Counted from the stretch's first letter, positions 30,299 through 39,105 are shown. The stretch: DNA of 64,000 nucleotides from Dehalococcoidia bacterium (GCA_030615625.1 JAUWYX010000005.1:1-64000); one strand, 5' to 3'. Program-made: numbers and translations. The notes: a model not told the origin generated them from the letters alone.

Positions 30299-30353
30299 AT
30301 TAATTGTGGCAGGGAGCAGGCACACTGATCAAAATAAAAACTCAGGAGGGAAA

Positions 30354-30590
30354 ATGGCACGCGAGGTTAAAATCTACACCACCCCTACTTGCCCTTATTG
30401 CAAGATGGCTAAAAAGTTTCTGGATGATAATGGCATCAAGTATCAAGAATTTAATATAGTTGAGGATAAAGCGGCCCGGGAGGAAATGAAGAATAAGTGT
30501 GGTTCGCTAGCAGTCCCCACAATTTGCTTCGATGATGAAGTGCTGGTCGGATTCGATGAGGGGCAGCTCAGGGAGAAATTAGGTCTTTAG
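30354..30590 (+). CDS. Glutaredoxin-like protein
   Basis: The start was set at ATG 30354 after AGGAGGGAAA; the longer open frame from 30285 lies in the leader. The 78-residue thioredoxin-fold protein has the dithiol active site in TTPTCPYCKMAKKFL, the cis-Pro segment AVPTICFDDEVLVGF and a C-terminal helix. It reduces disulfides, probably with the adjacent thioredoxin reductase, since glutathione use is uncertain in such organisms. It is the first gene of the redox cluster, 16 bp before trxB. Confidence 0.92.
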   Translation: MAREVKIYTTPTCPYCKMAKKFLDDNGIKYQEFNIVEDKAAREEMKNKCGSLAVPTICFDDEVLVGFDEGQLREKLGL

Positions 30591-30606
30591 TTCATTAAAG
30601 GAAATT

Positions 30607-31521
30607 ATGTATGAACTGATTATTATTGGTGGCGGCCCGGCCGGTATGACGGTAGCTGTCTATGCAGCGAGAAAAAAGCTGAGTACATTGCTTATAAGCT
30701 ACGACATAGGAGGGCAAGTTCTGTGGACTGCTGGCATCGGAAACTATATGGGATACCAATTCACCGAAGGCCTCGAGTTGATGAAGAAATTCGAGGAGCA
30801 GGTCAAGCAGTTCCCCCTTGATATGAAAACCGGGAAGAGGGTCAGCAGCTTGTCCCAAACAAATGGAGGTTTCGAAGCGAGAACAGATAAGGGTGAAAGC
30901 TACCAGGCTAAGGCAGCCATATTGGCCACAGGCAAACGTCCTCGCCAGCTAAATGTTCCTGGAGAGAAGGAGTTGCTTGGAAGGGGGGTTACCTATTGCG
31001 CTATCTGTGATGGTCCCCTCTTCGCTGATGTTAAGGTGGCTGTCATTGGTGGTGGCAACTCAGCCCTAGAGGCCGCCGAGGATATGATCAAAATAGCCGA
31101 CCATGTTTATTTAGTATCGCTGACTCCTCTCACCGGCGACCAAATCCTAATCGACAAAGTGAAGGCTGCCAACAACTTGACAATGTTCCTGGAGCATGAA
31201 GTCCTGGAGATAAAAGGGGAGAGCCGCGTTAAGGGGATAAAAATAAGGGACTTGAAAAGTAAACAGGAAAGGGAATTGGATGTTGGTGGCATCTTTATCG
31301 AGATCGGACTTATCCCTAACTCGGAGCCATTCAAGGGAATAGCTTCTCTAAATAGCTTTGGGGAAATCGAAGTTAGTTGTGCTAATGAAACTGGCGTACC
31401 CGGGCTTTTTGCCGCTGGGGATGTCACTAATGTTCCTGAAAAGCAGATAGTGGTGGCTGCCGGGGAAGGGGCAAAAGCTGCCCTTAAAGCTCACCGCTAT
31501 CTCCAGAGGCTCAGCGAGTAA
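30607..31521 (+). CDS. trxB: Thioredoxin reductase
   Basis: The 304-residue FAD-dependent pyridine nucleotide-disulfide oxidoreductase has the FAD motif LIIIGGGPAGMTVAVYAA, the redox-active CxxC in TYCAICDGPLF, the second nucleotide motif VAVIGGGNSALEAAEDM and the final FAD contact LFAAGDVTNVPEKQI. It reduces thioredoxin or glutaredoxin-like partners with NAD(P)H. The nucleotide-binding loop lacks the usual HRRxxxRA; VSLTP is found after the second strand, so cofactor preference may differ from Escherichia coli. The glutaredoxin gene directly upstream is its likely partner. Confidence 0.93.
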   Translation: MYELIIIGGGPAGMTVAVYAARKKLSTLLISYDIGGQVLWTAGIGNYMGYQFTEGLELMKKFEEQVKQFPLDMKTGKRVSSLSQTNGGFEARTDKGESYQAKAAILATGKRPRQLNVPGEKELLGRGVTYCAICDGPLFADVKVAVIGGGNSALEAAEDMIKIADHVYLVSLTPLTGDQILIDKVKAANNLTMFLEHEVLEIKGESRVKGIKIRDLKSKQERELDVGGIFIEIGLIPNSEPFKGIASLNSFGEIEVSCANETGVPGLFAAGDVTNVPEKQIVVAAGEGAKAALKAHRYLQRLSE

Positions 31522-31545
31522 ATAATATTAAAAAGGAGGATTGAA

Positions 31546-32025
31546 ATGGCTCTTTTTTTCTCAGGAAGCGAACTCTTAGAAATAGCTATAGGCATAGAAA
31601 GGAACGGTATGGCATTCTATCAAGCTCTGGCTGATAAGACCGGAAATAGTGATGTCAAAGGCATCTATAATCATCTCGCCGGAGAAGAAAAGAAACATCT
31701 GGGTACCTTTCAGGGCATGTCGGATTCCCTGGGGCAAGCTAAGCCCCCGGGAAACTACACTGAAGAATATATGCTTTACCTCAAATCGTTAGTTGACAGC
31801 GTAGTATTTTCCAATGTTACCGAGGCCCAACAAAAGGCTGCTAAGGTATTCAATGAAATTGAAGCCCTTGATACCGGAATCCAAGCTGAGAAAGATTCCA
31901 TCCTTTTTTACATAGAATTTCAGAACTTGGTGAGGGAGATGGACCGCAAAGTAGTCCTCAACATCTTGGATGAAGAAAAAAAACACCTGCGCCAGCTTTC
32001 GGAACTCAAGAGAGGATTGAAGTGA
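31546..32025 (+). CDS. Ferritin-like diiron protein (rubrerythrin-type domain only)
   Basis: The 159-residue protein is a four-helix bundle with paired E-x2-H motifs: EIAIGIERNGMAFYQAL, HLAGEEKKHLGTF, EKDSILFYIEF and ILDEEKKHLRQL. These carry the usual diiron ligands. It has no rubredoxin domain, so electrons would come from a separate rubredoxin. ATG 31546 follows AAAAAGGAGGATTGAA. It probably detoxifies peroxide or buffers iron, in line with the cluster. Confidence 0.85.
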   Translation: MALFFSGSELLEIAIGIERNGMAFYQALADKTGNSDVKGIYNHLAGEEKKHLGTFQGMSDSLGQAKPPGNYTEEYMLYLKSLVDSVVFSNVTEAQQKAAKVFNEIEALDTGIQAEKDSILFYIEFQNLVREMDRKVVLNILDEEKKHLRQLSELKRGLK

Positions 32026-32067
32026 ATTCTGGCTTCCTGCTGGCTATAAGAAATTAAGGAGGTGAAA

Positions 32068-32193
32068 ATGGCTGTTAAAAAAGTTGGCGAAAAATATCGC
32101 TGCAATGTCTGTGGCAATGAGGTGACGGTGACCAAGGTTGGCGGTGGCACTCTAGTCTGTTGTGGTCAGGATATGGAATTAATTAGCTCGTAA
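32068..32193 (+). CDS. Desulforedoxin-like small iron protein
   Basis: The 41-residue ORF starts at ATG 32068 after AAGGAGGTGAAA. It has [18 protein letters not shown], then [10 protein letters not shown], the CxxC...CC iron ligands of desulforedoxin and of the N-terminal domain of desulfoferrodoxin. The catalytic superoxide-reductase domain is missing, so it is a free-standing redox module. It sits between two ferritin-like genes in the same direction. Confidence 0.85.
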   Translation: MAVKKVGEKYRCNVCGNEVTVTKVGGGTLVCCGQDMELISS

Positions 32194-32214
32194 GGTTTTA
32201 AGGGGAGTAAGCAA

Positions 32215-32745
32215 ATGGAAAATGAACAGGCCAGAACGATAGAGGTGCTTCAGCTCGCTGTTCGGATGGAGGTAGAGGGTAAGGAGTTTTACCAGCAGGC
32301 AAGCCAGAAAAGCAGCAATAAGCTAGCTAAGGAACTATTTCAACACCTGGCTAATGAAGAAGACGTTCACCGTAAGAAATTTGAGGAAATATATGAAGCC
32401 CTCAAGAGAGGGCAGAATTGGCCTGATGTAGAGCCACCATCTGAGAAAGGGAAAAGGCTCAAGTCTCTGTTTGCCGAAGCCACTAAAGCACTGGGTAGCA
32501 AGATTAAAGTGGCCGAGTCTGAACTCGAAGCTATCAAGATAGCTATGGATATGGAGATCAAGTCTTATAATTTATATCACTCTCGAAGCGAAGAAAGCAC
32601 TCTCCCTGTGGAAAAGCGGTTCTATGAGACTCTGGCGGGCGAGGAGCGGGGGCACCATCTCGCCCTTCTCGATTCTTATGAGTATCTCCGTGACCCTGCG
32701 GGGTGGTTTACTAAAAGAGAACATTGGTCATTGGACGGGGCTTAA
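32215..32745 (+). CDS. Rubrerythrin-family ferritin-like protein
   Basis: The 176-residue protein has VEGKEFYQQASQKS, HLANEEDVHRKKF, MEIKSYNLYHSRSEES and LAGEERGHHLALLDSYEYL: four helices with diiron Glu/His ligands. The C-terminal DPAGWFTKREHWSLDG is typical of a rubrerythrin subgroup lacking a rubredoxin domain. ATG 32215 lies 21 bp after the desulforedoxin-like gene. A peroxide-reducing role is likely. Confidence 0.87.
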   Translation: MENEQARTIEVLQLAVRMEVEGKEFYQQASQKSSNKLAKELFQHLANEEDVHRKKFEEIYEALKRGQNWPDVEPPSEKGKRLKSLFAEATKALGSKIKVAESELEAIKIAMDMEIKSYNLYHSRSEESTLPVEKRFYETLAGEERGHHLALLDSYEYLRDPAGWFTKREHWSLDGA

Positions 32746-32768
32746 ATAAACAAATAGGAGGGTACAAC

Positions 32769-33536
32769 ATGGGGGATGTTGCTTTAAGCATTGAGCAGCT
32801 AACTGTAGAGGTGGAAGGGCGGGAGATTTTACATAACATAAATTTGGGGATGAAGCTTGGCGAGACCCATGTCCTTTTCGGTCCCAACGGCAGCGGGAAA
32901 ACCACTTTGCTCATGGCGATAATGGGTTTCCCCAAGTATCGGATAACCAAAGGCAAAGTCATTTTCAAAGGCCAGGACATAACTATGTTGCCGCTGGATG
33001 AGAGAGCCCGCTTGGGGATTGGTATGTCCTTCCAACGGCCACCGGTGGTTCGGGGTGTAAAAATGCGTGACATGGTGGCTGCCTGCCTCAAGGGTCAAGA
33101 ACAGGAAGAGCGCGTCAGTCAACTCGCAGAGAAAACTAACCTGGCCGATTTTCTGGATAGGGAGATAAACTACGGGTTCTCGGGAGGGGAGATAAAGCGT
33201 TCCGAGTTGATGCAACTACTGGCGCAGAAGCCCACATTAACATTGATAGATGAGCCTGAATCGGGCGTTGACCTGGTAAATATCACCCTTATCGGTGAAC
33301 TGTTAAATAGCTTGCTGGAAAAAGATTGTCCCATACCTGAGCGAAAATGCACGGGGCTCATCATTACCCATACTGGTCATATCCTAGACTATGTTAACGC
33401 CCGCACAGGCTATGTCATGTGTGATGGTGTAATCGGATGCGAGGGAGACTCTCGTGAGATTTTAGCTACTATTAGAGAGAAAGGCTACCAGGAATGTGTC
33501 AGATGCTTTTTGAGGAGGAGGGGCTCAAGTGGTTGA
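32769..33536 (+). CDS. sufC: Fe-S cluster assembly ATPase SufC
   Basis: The start ATG 32769 (GGAGGGTACAAC upstream) gives 255 residues. The ABC ATPase motifs are Walker A LFGPNGSGKTTLL, a Q-loop SFQRPPVV, signature YGFSGGEIKRSELMQLLA and Walker B LTLIDEPESGVD. SufC powers the SufB scaffold in Fe-S cluster assembly. It overlaps sufB by 8 bp. No sufD, sufS or sufU/E is adjacent, so this is a minimal SufCB unit as found in many anaerobes and archaea. Confidence 0.93.
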   Translation: MGDVALSIEQLTVEVEGREILHNINLGMKLGETHVLFGPNGSGKTTLLMAIMGFPKYRITKGKVIFKGQDITMLPLDERARLGIGMSFQRPPVVRGVKMRDMVAACLKGQEQEERVSQLAEKTNLADFLDREINYGFSGGEIKRSELMQLLAQKPTLTLIDEPESGVDLVNITLIGELLNSLLEKDCPIPERKCTGLIITHTGHILDYVNARTGYVMCDGVIGCEGDSREILATIREKGYQECVRCFLRRRGSSG

Positions 33537-34764
33537 GACAGTATCGTCTGAGACACACAAAGATAAAGCCAGAGCAGCAGCAGCCAAACCAGCGGCATTC
33601 GGTGAAGATATAGATTTGGACACTTATGTTAGCTCAGCTGAGGAGCAGCCTTATCAGGTTGACCCGTCGAAGCTCCCTGCCAGGGCCAAAGAGCGGATGT
33701 TGGGGGCAGGAGTCATTTTGGATGACCCGGGCCAGAGAGCAGGAACCTTTATCCAGATGGATAACGCCCCAGTTCATAGTTCGGTCAGACAAGAAGGTGT
33801 GGAAGTGATGGCAGTCAACCAGGCTCTGGAAAAGTATGACTGGCTGTCAGACTACTGGTGGCAGGCAGTAGCCGTGGATACCGATAAGTACACTGCCAAT
33901 ATAGAGCTGAACCAGCATAATGGCTACTTCATCAGGACACTGCCTGGCTATAAGACCATTTACCCTGTTCAGGCCTGTCTCTATCTGGCAAAAGCACGGC
34001 TTGCTCAGAATGTGCATAATATTATCATTGCTGAAGAAAACTCGGAGTTGCATATCATTACCGGTTGTACCACTGCTTCTAACGAAGAAGCCGGCCTGCA
34101 TCTCGGCGTCTCTGAGTTCTACATAAAGAAAGGGGCTAAGGTCACCTTCACTATGATACATAACTGGAATCCAGAGGTATCTGTTCGCCCCCGCACGGGA
34201 GTAATTATTGAAGAGAACGGCTTATTTCTTAGTAATTATGTGCTTACGAAGCCAGTCCGTTCATTACAAATTTATCCCACAGCCAGGTGTATGGGGGAAA
34301 ATGCGGTTGTCCGATTCAACAGTATTCTGGTAGCAGCTCCGGGGGCATCGCTGGACGTTGGTTCTCGGGCCATCCTTAATGCTAAGGGAGCGAAAACAGA
34401 AATCATATCACGAGCGATAACTACGGGAGGTAGCATTGTTGCCCGGGGTTATATAGAAGGCAATGCCCCTGATGTCAAAGGTCATCTGGAATGTCGTGGG
34501 CTAATTCTAATGGGAGAGGGCATAATTCATGCCATACCCGAGCTTAAAGGTACCTTAGCTGGCATTGACCTATCCCATGAAGCGGCAGTAGGCAAGATAG
34601 CTGAAGAAGAAGTAGAGTATCTCATGGCACGGGGGCTAACTCGAAGCGAAGCTACAGCCACAATAGTCAGGGGGTTTCTCAGGGTGGATATCGAGGGATT
34701 GCCGCCCTTACTCAGTGCCGAGTTACAGCGGGCTATTGAAGCTAGCGAAAGGGACATTATGTAA
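33529..34764 (+). CDS. sufB: Fe-S cluster assembly scaffold SufB/SufD-type
   Basis: The 411-residue protein has the SufBD beta-helix core: LHIITGCTTASNEEAGLHLG, FYIKKGAKVTFTMIHNW, GAKTEIISRAITTGGS and KGHLECRGLILMGEG, with AVGKIAEEEVEYLMARGLT and EATATIVRGFL at the SufC-binding C-terminus. It is shorter than classical SufB (about 470 residues) and probably homodimerises. The GTG start overlaps sufC. The N-terminal 60 residues are low complexity. Confidence 0.92.
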   Translation: MVETVSSETHKDKARAAAAKPAAFGEDIDLDTYVSSAEEQPYQVDPSKLPARAKERMLGAGVILDDPGQRAGTFIQMDNAPVHSSVRQEGVEVMAVNQALEKYDWLSDYWWQAVAVDTDKYTANIELNQHNGYFIRTLPGYKTIYPVQACLYLAKARLAQNVHNIIIAEENSELHIITGCTTASNEEAGLHLGVSEFYIKKGAKVTFTMIHNWNPEVSVRPRTGVIIEENGLFLSNYVLTKPVRSLQIYPTARCMGENAVVRFNSILVAAPGASLDVGSRAILNAKGAKTEIISRAITTGGSIVARGYIEGNAPDVKGHLECRGLILMGEGIIHAIPELKGTLAGIDLSHEAAVGKIAEEEVEYLMARGLTRSEATATIVRGFLRVDIEGLPPLLSAELQRAIEASERDIM

Positions 34765-34820
34765 ATAATACTGACGGAATGAGGGTCAGACGAGTTAAAA
34801 CACAATAAGGAAGTGTAGCG

Positions 34821-35063
34821 ATGTTTGAGCAATGTCCGGGAGCCAGCAACATAAGGACGCCGACGATTGAGCTAAAGACGTGTCCACAATGCGGTGCGGA
34901 GATAGAAATGTTTTCATCTGACATGCAGATGGATTGTCCTAAATGTGGATTTACCGTCTATAACGATTTGGAGTCGTGTATTCAGTGGTGCGAATATGCC
35001 AAGGAATGTGTCGGAGAGGAAGTCTATGAAAGGTTAATGAAAAAGGTGTCGAAACAAGAGTAG
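34821..35063 (+). CDS. Small zinc-ribbon cysteine-rich protein
   Basis: The 80-residue protein has a zinc ribbon (KTCPQCGAEIEMFSSDMQMD, then CPKCGF) and a C-terminal cysteine cluster (ESCIQWCEYAKECVG). The seven cysteines suggest metal or Fe-S binding. ATG 34821 follows AAGGAAGTGTAGCG. Small proteins of this type are often found near ferredoxins and Suf genes in anaerobes; no function is assigned. Confidence 0.75.
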   Translation: MFEQCPGASNIRTPTIELKTCPQCGAEIEMFSSDMQMDCPKCGFTVYNDLESCIQWCEYAKECVGEEVYERLMKKVSKQE

Positions 35064-35102
35064 AAAGAAGTCAGGTCAGATGCGACAAGGATAGTTAATG
35101 GG

Positions 35103-35825
35103 ATGAAAAGAAAAATTATCAAAATCGATGAGGAGAAGTGTGATGGTTGTGGCGTCTGCGTCCCGGCCTGTGTCGAGGGGGCACTTCAGATTGTCAATGG
35201 CAAAGCTAAAATCATCAGTGAGACATACTGCGATGGCCTCGGCGCCTGCATCGGAGAATGCCCCCAAGGGGCTATCACCATTGAAGAAAGGGAAGCCGAG
35301 GATTTTGATGACGAGGCAGCGAGACGTCACCTAGAGGAGAAAGAAGAGGTTACGGAGAAACTTCCCTGTGGCTGCCCTTCAGCTACGGTTGTTCGGTTCG
35401 AGGGACCAGAATCAGCGGCAGTTGCCTCTAAAGACGCAATCCCCTGCCAATCCATGCTTGGGCACTGGCCGATTCAACTTACCCTTGTGCCCCCGACGGC
35501 GCCTTTCCTCCAGGGAGCTGACCTGCTGCTGGTGGCGGACTGTGTTCCCTTTGCCTATATTGACTTTCACCAGGACTTTCTCAGAGATCATGCTCTGCTG
35601 GTGGCTTGCTCCAAGCTGGATGACTTCCAGTCTCATCAGATGAAACTGACTCAGCTCCTGCGTCAGGCAGAGGTGAAGAGCCTCACTGTGGTGCATATGG
35701 AAGTACCCTGTTGCTCCGGGTTGGCACATATGGCAAAGCAGGCGATGCAATTAAGCGGTAAAGATATCCCTCTTAACGAAGTGACCATTGGGATCAGGGG
35801 TAATATAAAGTCCGATAGTTCATAA
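35103..35825 (+). CDS. 4Fe-4S ferredoxin-domain protein
   Basis: The 240-residue protein begins with a ferredoxin domain: CDGCGVCVPACVEGAL and CDGLGACIGECPQGAI. The first is a full C-x2-C-x2-C-x3-C set; the second lacks one cysteine (C-x5-C-x3-C), so one cluster may be 3Fe-4S or altered. The C-terminal ~150 residues hold CGCPSATV, LLVADCVPFAYIDFH and MEVPCCSGLAHMAKQA, typical of ferredoxin-like proteins annotated near rubredoxin and rubrerythrin genes. It is likely a cytoplasmic electron carrier in this cluster. ATG 35103. Confidence 0.85.
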   Translation: MKRKIIKIDEEKCDGCGVCVPACVEGALQIVNGKAKIISETYCDGLGACIGECPQGAITIEEREAEDFDDEAARRHLEEKEEVTEKLPCGCPSATVVRFEGPESAAVASKDAIPCQSMLGHWPIQLTLVPPTAPFLQGADLLLVADCVPFAYIDFHQDFLRDHALLVACSKLDDFQSHQMKLTQLLRQAEVKSLTVVHMEVPCCSGLAHMAKQAMQLSGKDIPLNEVTIGIRGNIKSDSS

Positions 35826-35843
35826 CAGAAGAAGGTTATCTGA

Positions 35844-35942
35844 ATGGCTGTTGACAATACAACAGAAATGCTTGGAACGGCATATGCAATGACTGCTTTC
35901 TGGGTCATGTCGGTGTTATTGAGTATATTAGAAAGTAAATAA
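35844..35942 (+). CDS. Very small hydrophobic peptide ORF
   Basis: ATG 35844 opens 32 codons (MAVDNTTEMLGTAYAMTAFW, VMSVLLSILESK) in the gap between the ferredoxin and flavin reductase genes, in the same direction. The product would be a single membrane helix. Ribosome-binding support is weak (GAAGG 10 nt upstream), so it may be chance. Confidence 0.35.
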   Translation: MAVDNTTEMLGTAYAMTAFWVMSVLLSILESK

Positions 35943-35961
35943 GGCTGATAGGAGATTAATA

Positions 35962-36465
35962 GTGAATCACAAGGCTCTGCATAACTGCAGCTATGGTTTA
36001 TATGTGATAAGCTCCAGAAAAGGAGATAGACTCAACGGGCAAATCGCCAATACCGTGTTTCAAGTGACATCTGACCCGCCAACCATTGCCGTGAGTATTA
36101 ATAAACAGAATCTGACTCATGAATTTATCAGTGAAAGCAAAGTCTTTACCGCTTCTATACTATCCCAGGATACGCCCCTCTCTTTCATCGGTCATTTTGG
36201 CTTCAAATCGGGTAGGGGAATAGACAAACTCAAAGATGCCAATTACAAACTAGGTGAAGCTAAGGCTCCTGTAGTACTTGACCATAGCTTAGCTTATCTC
36301 GAAGCCAAGGTAATTAATCAAGTAGATGTCGGGACTCATACTATCTTCATAGGGGAACTTGTGGGAGCGGATGTTCTCAGAGAAGGTGAACCAATGACTT
36401 ATGCTTACTACCATCAGGTTAAGAGAGGCACCACTCCCAAGACAGCTCCCAGCTACATCAAATAG
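35962..36465 (+). CDS. Flavin reductase-like FMN-binding protein (flavoredoxin type)
   Basis: The 167-residue split-barrel protein starts at GTG with ALHNCSYGLYVISS, followed by NGQIANTVFQVTSDPPTIAV, SVNKQNLTH-like SINKQNLTHEF, and ends HQVKRGTTPKTAPSY. This matches the flavin reductase domain of flavoredoxins and high-molecular-weight rubredoxins. It transfers electrons from NAD(P)H or ferredoxin to rubredoxin. The next gene encodes rubredoxin, supporting a reductase-rubredoxin-FprA chain. Confidence 0.9.
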   Translation: MNHKALHNCSYGLYVISSRKGDRLNGQIANTVFQVTSDPPTIAVSINKQNLTHEFISESKVFTASILSQDTPLSFIGHFGFKSGRGIDKLKDANYKLGEAKAPVVLDHSLAYLEAKVINQVDVGTHTIFIGELVGADVLREGEPMTYAYYHQVKRGTTPKTAPSYIK

Positions 36466-36486
36466 AGAAAGGAGAAGGTATCCAAA

Positions 36487-36651
36487 ATGGCGAAATACGA
36501 ATGCACTGTTTGTGGGTATATCTATGACCCCCAGTTGGGCGACCCCGACGGCGGTATAAAGCCGGGAACGCCTTTCGAGGAAATACCCGATGATTGGGTA
36601 TGCCCTGTCTGTGGAGCAAGCAAGGACCAGTTCGAAAAAATAAAGGAGTAA
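36487..36651 (+). CDS. Rubredoxin
   Basis: The 54-residue protein starts at ATG 36487 after GGAGAAGGTATCC. It has the two iron-ligand pairs [20 protein letters not shown] and [16 protein letters not shown] and the conserved [12 protein letters not shown]. It is too short for many gene callers. It would pass electrons to the flavodiiron protein and rubrerythrins encoded nearby. Confidence 0.96.
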   Translation: MAKYECTVCGYIYDPQLGDPDGGIKPGTPFEEIPDDWVCPVCGASKDQFEKIKE

Positions 36652-36661
36652 TGGTGTAACG

Positions 36662-37051
36662 ATGATAGAAAACTTGAGCAGAGAACAATTAGAGGGGATA
36701 TTAGAAGCAATACCTGTGGAAATTTCTTTCGTTGATGAAGATGATTTAGTTAAATTCTGGAATAAGCATGAAACGAGAATCTTTAAACGGCCGATTTCTG
36801 TGATTGGGAAATCAGTTCAAAACTGCCACCCGAAGCAAAGTGTGGCCAAAGTAAACCAAGTATTGTCCGATTTCAAGAGTGGCAGGAAAGATTCAGCGGA
36901 ATTTTGGATAAATCTCGGGGAAAGGAAGGTATATATCAGATATTTTGCTGTGAGGGACAAAGCAGGCAGGTATCTGGGCACACTGGAAGCCACCCAGGAC
37001 ATCACGGAGATAAAGAAGATTGAGGGAGAAAAGAGGCTGTTAGAGTATTGA
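36662..37051 (+). CDS. Single PAS-domain protein
   Basis: The 129-residue protein is one PAS domain: ILEAIPVEISFVDEDDLVKF, IFKRPISVIGKSVQNCHP, and YFAVRDKAGRYLGTLEATQD. The NCHPKQSV segment matches PAS domains related to DUF438, which may bind haem or flavin. No output domain is attached. It lies 10 bp after rubredoxin and 16 bp before fprA, so it may sense redox state or oxygen for the cluster. Confidence 0.88.
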   Translation: MIENLSREQLEGILEAIPVEISFVDEDDLVKFWNKHETRIFKRPISVIGKSVQNCHPKQSVAKVNQVLSDFKSGRKDSAEFWINLGERKVYIRYFAVRDKAGRYLGTLEATQDITEIKKIEGEKRLLEY

Positions 37052-37067
37052 AAGGCGGAATAAATAA

Positions 37068-38246
37068 ATGAAAGCAAGACAAATAAAGACAAATGTTTAC
37101 TGGGTAGGCGCTATCGACTGGGACAGGCGTCTCTTTGACGCCTTGATACCTCTTCCCGATGGAACAAGCTACAACGCCTACCTGGTGCAGGGCAGCCAGA
37201 AAGTTGCTTTGCTAGATACCGTGGATCCCTCCATGACAGAAGTCCTCATGGCTTATCTTGAGAATGTTCCCGTTATTGACTACATCATTGCCAACCATGC
37301 CGAGCAAGACCACGCTGGCAGCATCCCCCAGGTTCTGGCGAAGTATCCCGATGCTAAGGTGGTCACCACGCCCAAAGGCCAGGATATGCTCGTGGCTCTC
37401 TTGCTTATCCCGGAGGACAGATTTATCACTGTAAGCGATGGTGAAACTTTATCCTTGGGGGATAAAACCCTGGAGTTTATCCATGCTCCCTGGGTACACT
37501 GGCCTGAGACCATGCTTACATATTTACGGGAAGACAAGATACTCTTCCCTTGCGACCTTTTTGGCTCCCATCTGGCTACTACAGACTTATTTGTAACTGA
37601 TGAGGGACAAGTCTACGAAGCGGCTAAAAGATACTATGCTGAAATCATGATGCCTTTCCGCACCAGTATTGAGAAACATTTGGGGAAGCTAAACAGTTAT
37701 AAGATTGACGTCATCGCCCCCAGCCATGGCCCCCTCCATGACAAAGCATCATTCATCCTGGAAGCATATCGAAGCTGGGTATTCGGTCCACCAAAAAACA
37801 TAGTGGTCCTGCCTTATATCTCCATGCATGGCAGCACCCAAAAAATGGTGGAATATTTTGTTGGAGCCCTGGCTGACAGAGGCGTCACGGTTAAGCAGTT
37901 CAACCTGGCGGCAACTGATATTGGGAAACTGGCCATGGCATTGGTGGACGCCGCCACTATGGTCATCGGCACGCCCACAGTTCTGGTCGGTCCACATCCT
38001 AACGTCGCCTATGCGGCATTTCTAGCCAACGCCTTAAGACCCCGGCTCCAGTTCATCTCCATCATTGGCTCCTATGGCTGGGGCAGCAAGGCTGTGGAAC
38101 AGCTCACAGGAATGATTCCCAACCTTAAGGCGGAGGTACTGGCTCCCGTGCTCAGCAAGGGATTTCCCAGAGAAGAGGATTTCAAAGCCCTGGACAACTT
38201 AGCCAGCACCATCGCAAAAAAACATAAAGAGCGTGGCTTTGCCTGA
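37068..38246 (+). CDS. Flavodiiron protein (A-type flavoprotein, FprA)
   Basis: The 392-residue protein has an N-terminal metallo-beta-lactamase diiron domain (NHAEQDHAGSIPQVL with H-x-E-x-D-H; then APWVHWPETMLTYL; LFPCDLFGSH) and a C-terminal flavodoxin domain (YISMHGSTQKMVEYF for FMN phosphate; IIGSYGWGSKAVEQLT). It reduces O2 to water, or NO to N2O, using electrons from rubredoxin. Rubredoxin and a flavin reductase are encoded just upstream. Confidence 0.96.
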   Translation: MKARQIKTNVYWVGAIDWDRRLFDALIPLPDGTSYNAYLVQGSQKVALLDTVDPSMTEVLMAYLENVPVIDYIIANHAEQDHAGSIPQVLAKYPDAKVVTTPKGQDMLVALLLIPEDRFITVSDGETLSLGDKTLEFIHAPWVHWPETMLTYLREDKILFPCDLFGSHLATTDLFVTDEGQVYEAAKRYYAEIMMPFRTSIEKHLGKLNSYKIDVIAPSHGPLHDKASFILEAYRSWVFGPPKNIVVLPYISMHGSTQKMVEYFVGALADRGVTVKQFNLAATDIGKLAMALVDAATMVIGTPTVLVGPHPNVAYAAFLANALRPRLQFISIIGSYGWGSKAVEQLTGMIPNLKAEVLAPVLSKGFPREEDFKALDNLASTIAKKHKERGFA

Positions 38247-38272
38247 TAATTTTTTATAGGAAAGGGGGCAGG

Positions 38273-38370
38273 ATGTCCAAAGCAGTGATAATCTATGACT
38301 CCAGGAGTGGCAACCCGGGATGATGGCTAAGACAATTAATCGCTACTTGTGTAATGTTCGTGAGATTTTG
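38273..38370 (+). pseudogene. Flavodoxin N-terminal remnant
   Basis: ATG 38273 (GGGGGCAGG upstream) reads SKAVIIYDSRSGNPG and stops at TGA 38321; a shifted frame then gives MMAKTINRYLCN. Together they match the flavodoxin start (FMN-phosphate loop followed by xMAKxI helix) with a frameshift and loss of the rest. Confidence 0.55.
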
Positions 38371-38389
38371 AAAAGGAGGAAAAAGACTT

Positions 38390-39004
38390 ATGGAAACAGC
38401 GGAGTTTTATACCCTGCCACAATTGCCCTACCGATATGATGAGTTACAGCCCTATGTATCCCAAGAACAGTTAACTCTACACCATCAAAAGCATCATCAG
38501 GCGTACGTCAATAGTGCTAATGCCATACTCGAGAGGCTGGACAAAGCTCGCAAAGAAGGTGCTGACTTTGATATTAAAGCTACCTTGAAAGAGCTTTCGT
38601 TTCACATCGGAGGGCATCTGCTACACTCATTGTTCTGGACTAACATAGCGCCGCCGGGCAAAGGCGGGGGAAAGCCAACCGGAACTTTGGGCACAGCCCT
38701 GGAGAAAGAGTTTGGAAGTTTTGAAAGATTCAAAAAGGAATTCAGTCTGGCTGCTACCAGCGTGGAAGGCTCGGGATGGGCAGCACTCAGTTTCTGCAGG
38801 CAGACTAACAGACCAATAATAATGCAGATAGAGAAACATAATACAAATGTCTATCCCATGTTTACCATCTTGATGGTTATTGATGTCTGGGAGCATGCTT
38901 ATTATCTGGATTATAAAAATGAAAGAGCCAAATTCGTTGATGTTTTCTGGAACATCGTCAACTGGGGTGAAGTGAATAAAAGGTTGGAAAAGATATTGAA
39001 GTAA
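38390..39004 (+). CDS. Superoxide dismutase (Fe/Mn type)
   Basis: The 204-residue protein has [33 protein letters not shown] (first His ligand), [10 protein letters not shown] (second His), GSGWAALSF and the signature [13 protein letters not shown] with Asp and His ligands. It converts superoxide to H2O2 and O2 in the cytoplasm (no signal peptide). ATG 38390 is preceded by AAAAGGAGGAAAAAGACTT. An SOD in an otherwise anaerobic gene set fits the oxygen-defence cluster. Confidence 0.96.
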   Translation: METAEFYTLPQLPYRYDELQPYVSQEQLTLHHQKHHQAYVNSANAILERLDKARKEGADFDIKATLKELSFHIGGHLLHSLFWTNIAPPGKGGGKPTGTLGTALEKEFGSFERFKKEFSLAATSVEGSGWAALSFCRQTNRPIIMQIEKHNTNVYPMFTILMVIDVWEHAYYLDYKNERAKFVDVFWNIVNWGEVNKRLEKILK

Positions 39005-39105
39005 TTTAACGGCAATGGCCAAGCGATTGTCTCTTCTTCACTGGAGATGGATAGTCTGTGTAACCAAGAGATTGGGCACAGAAAAGAATAATTAGGGAGG
39101 GACGA

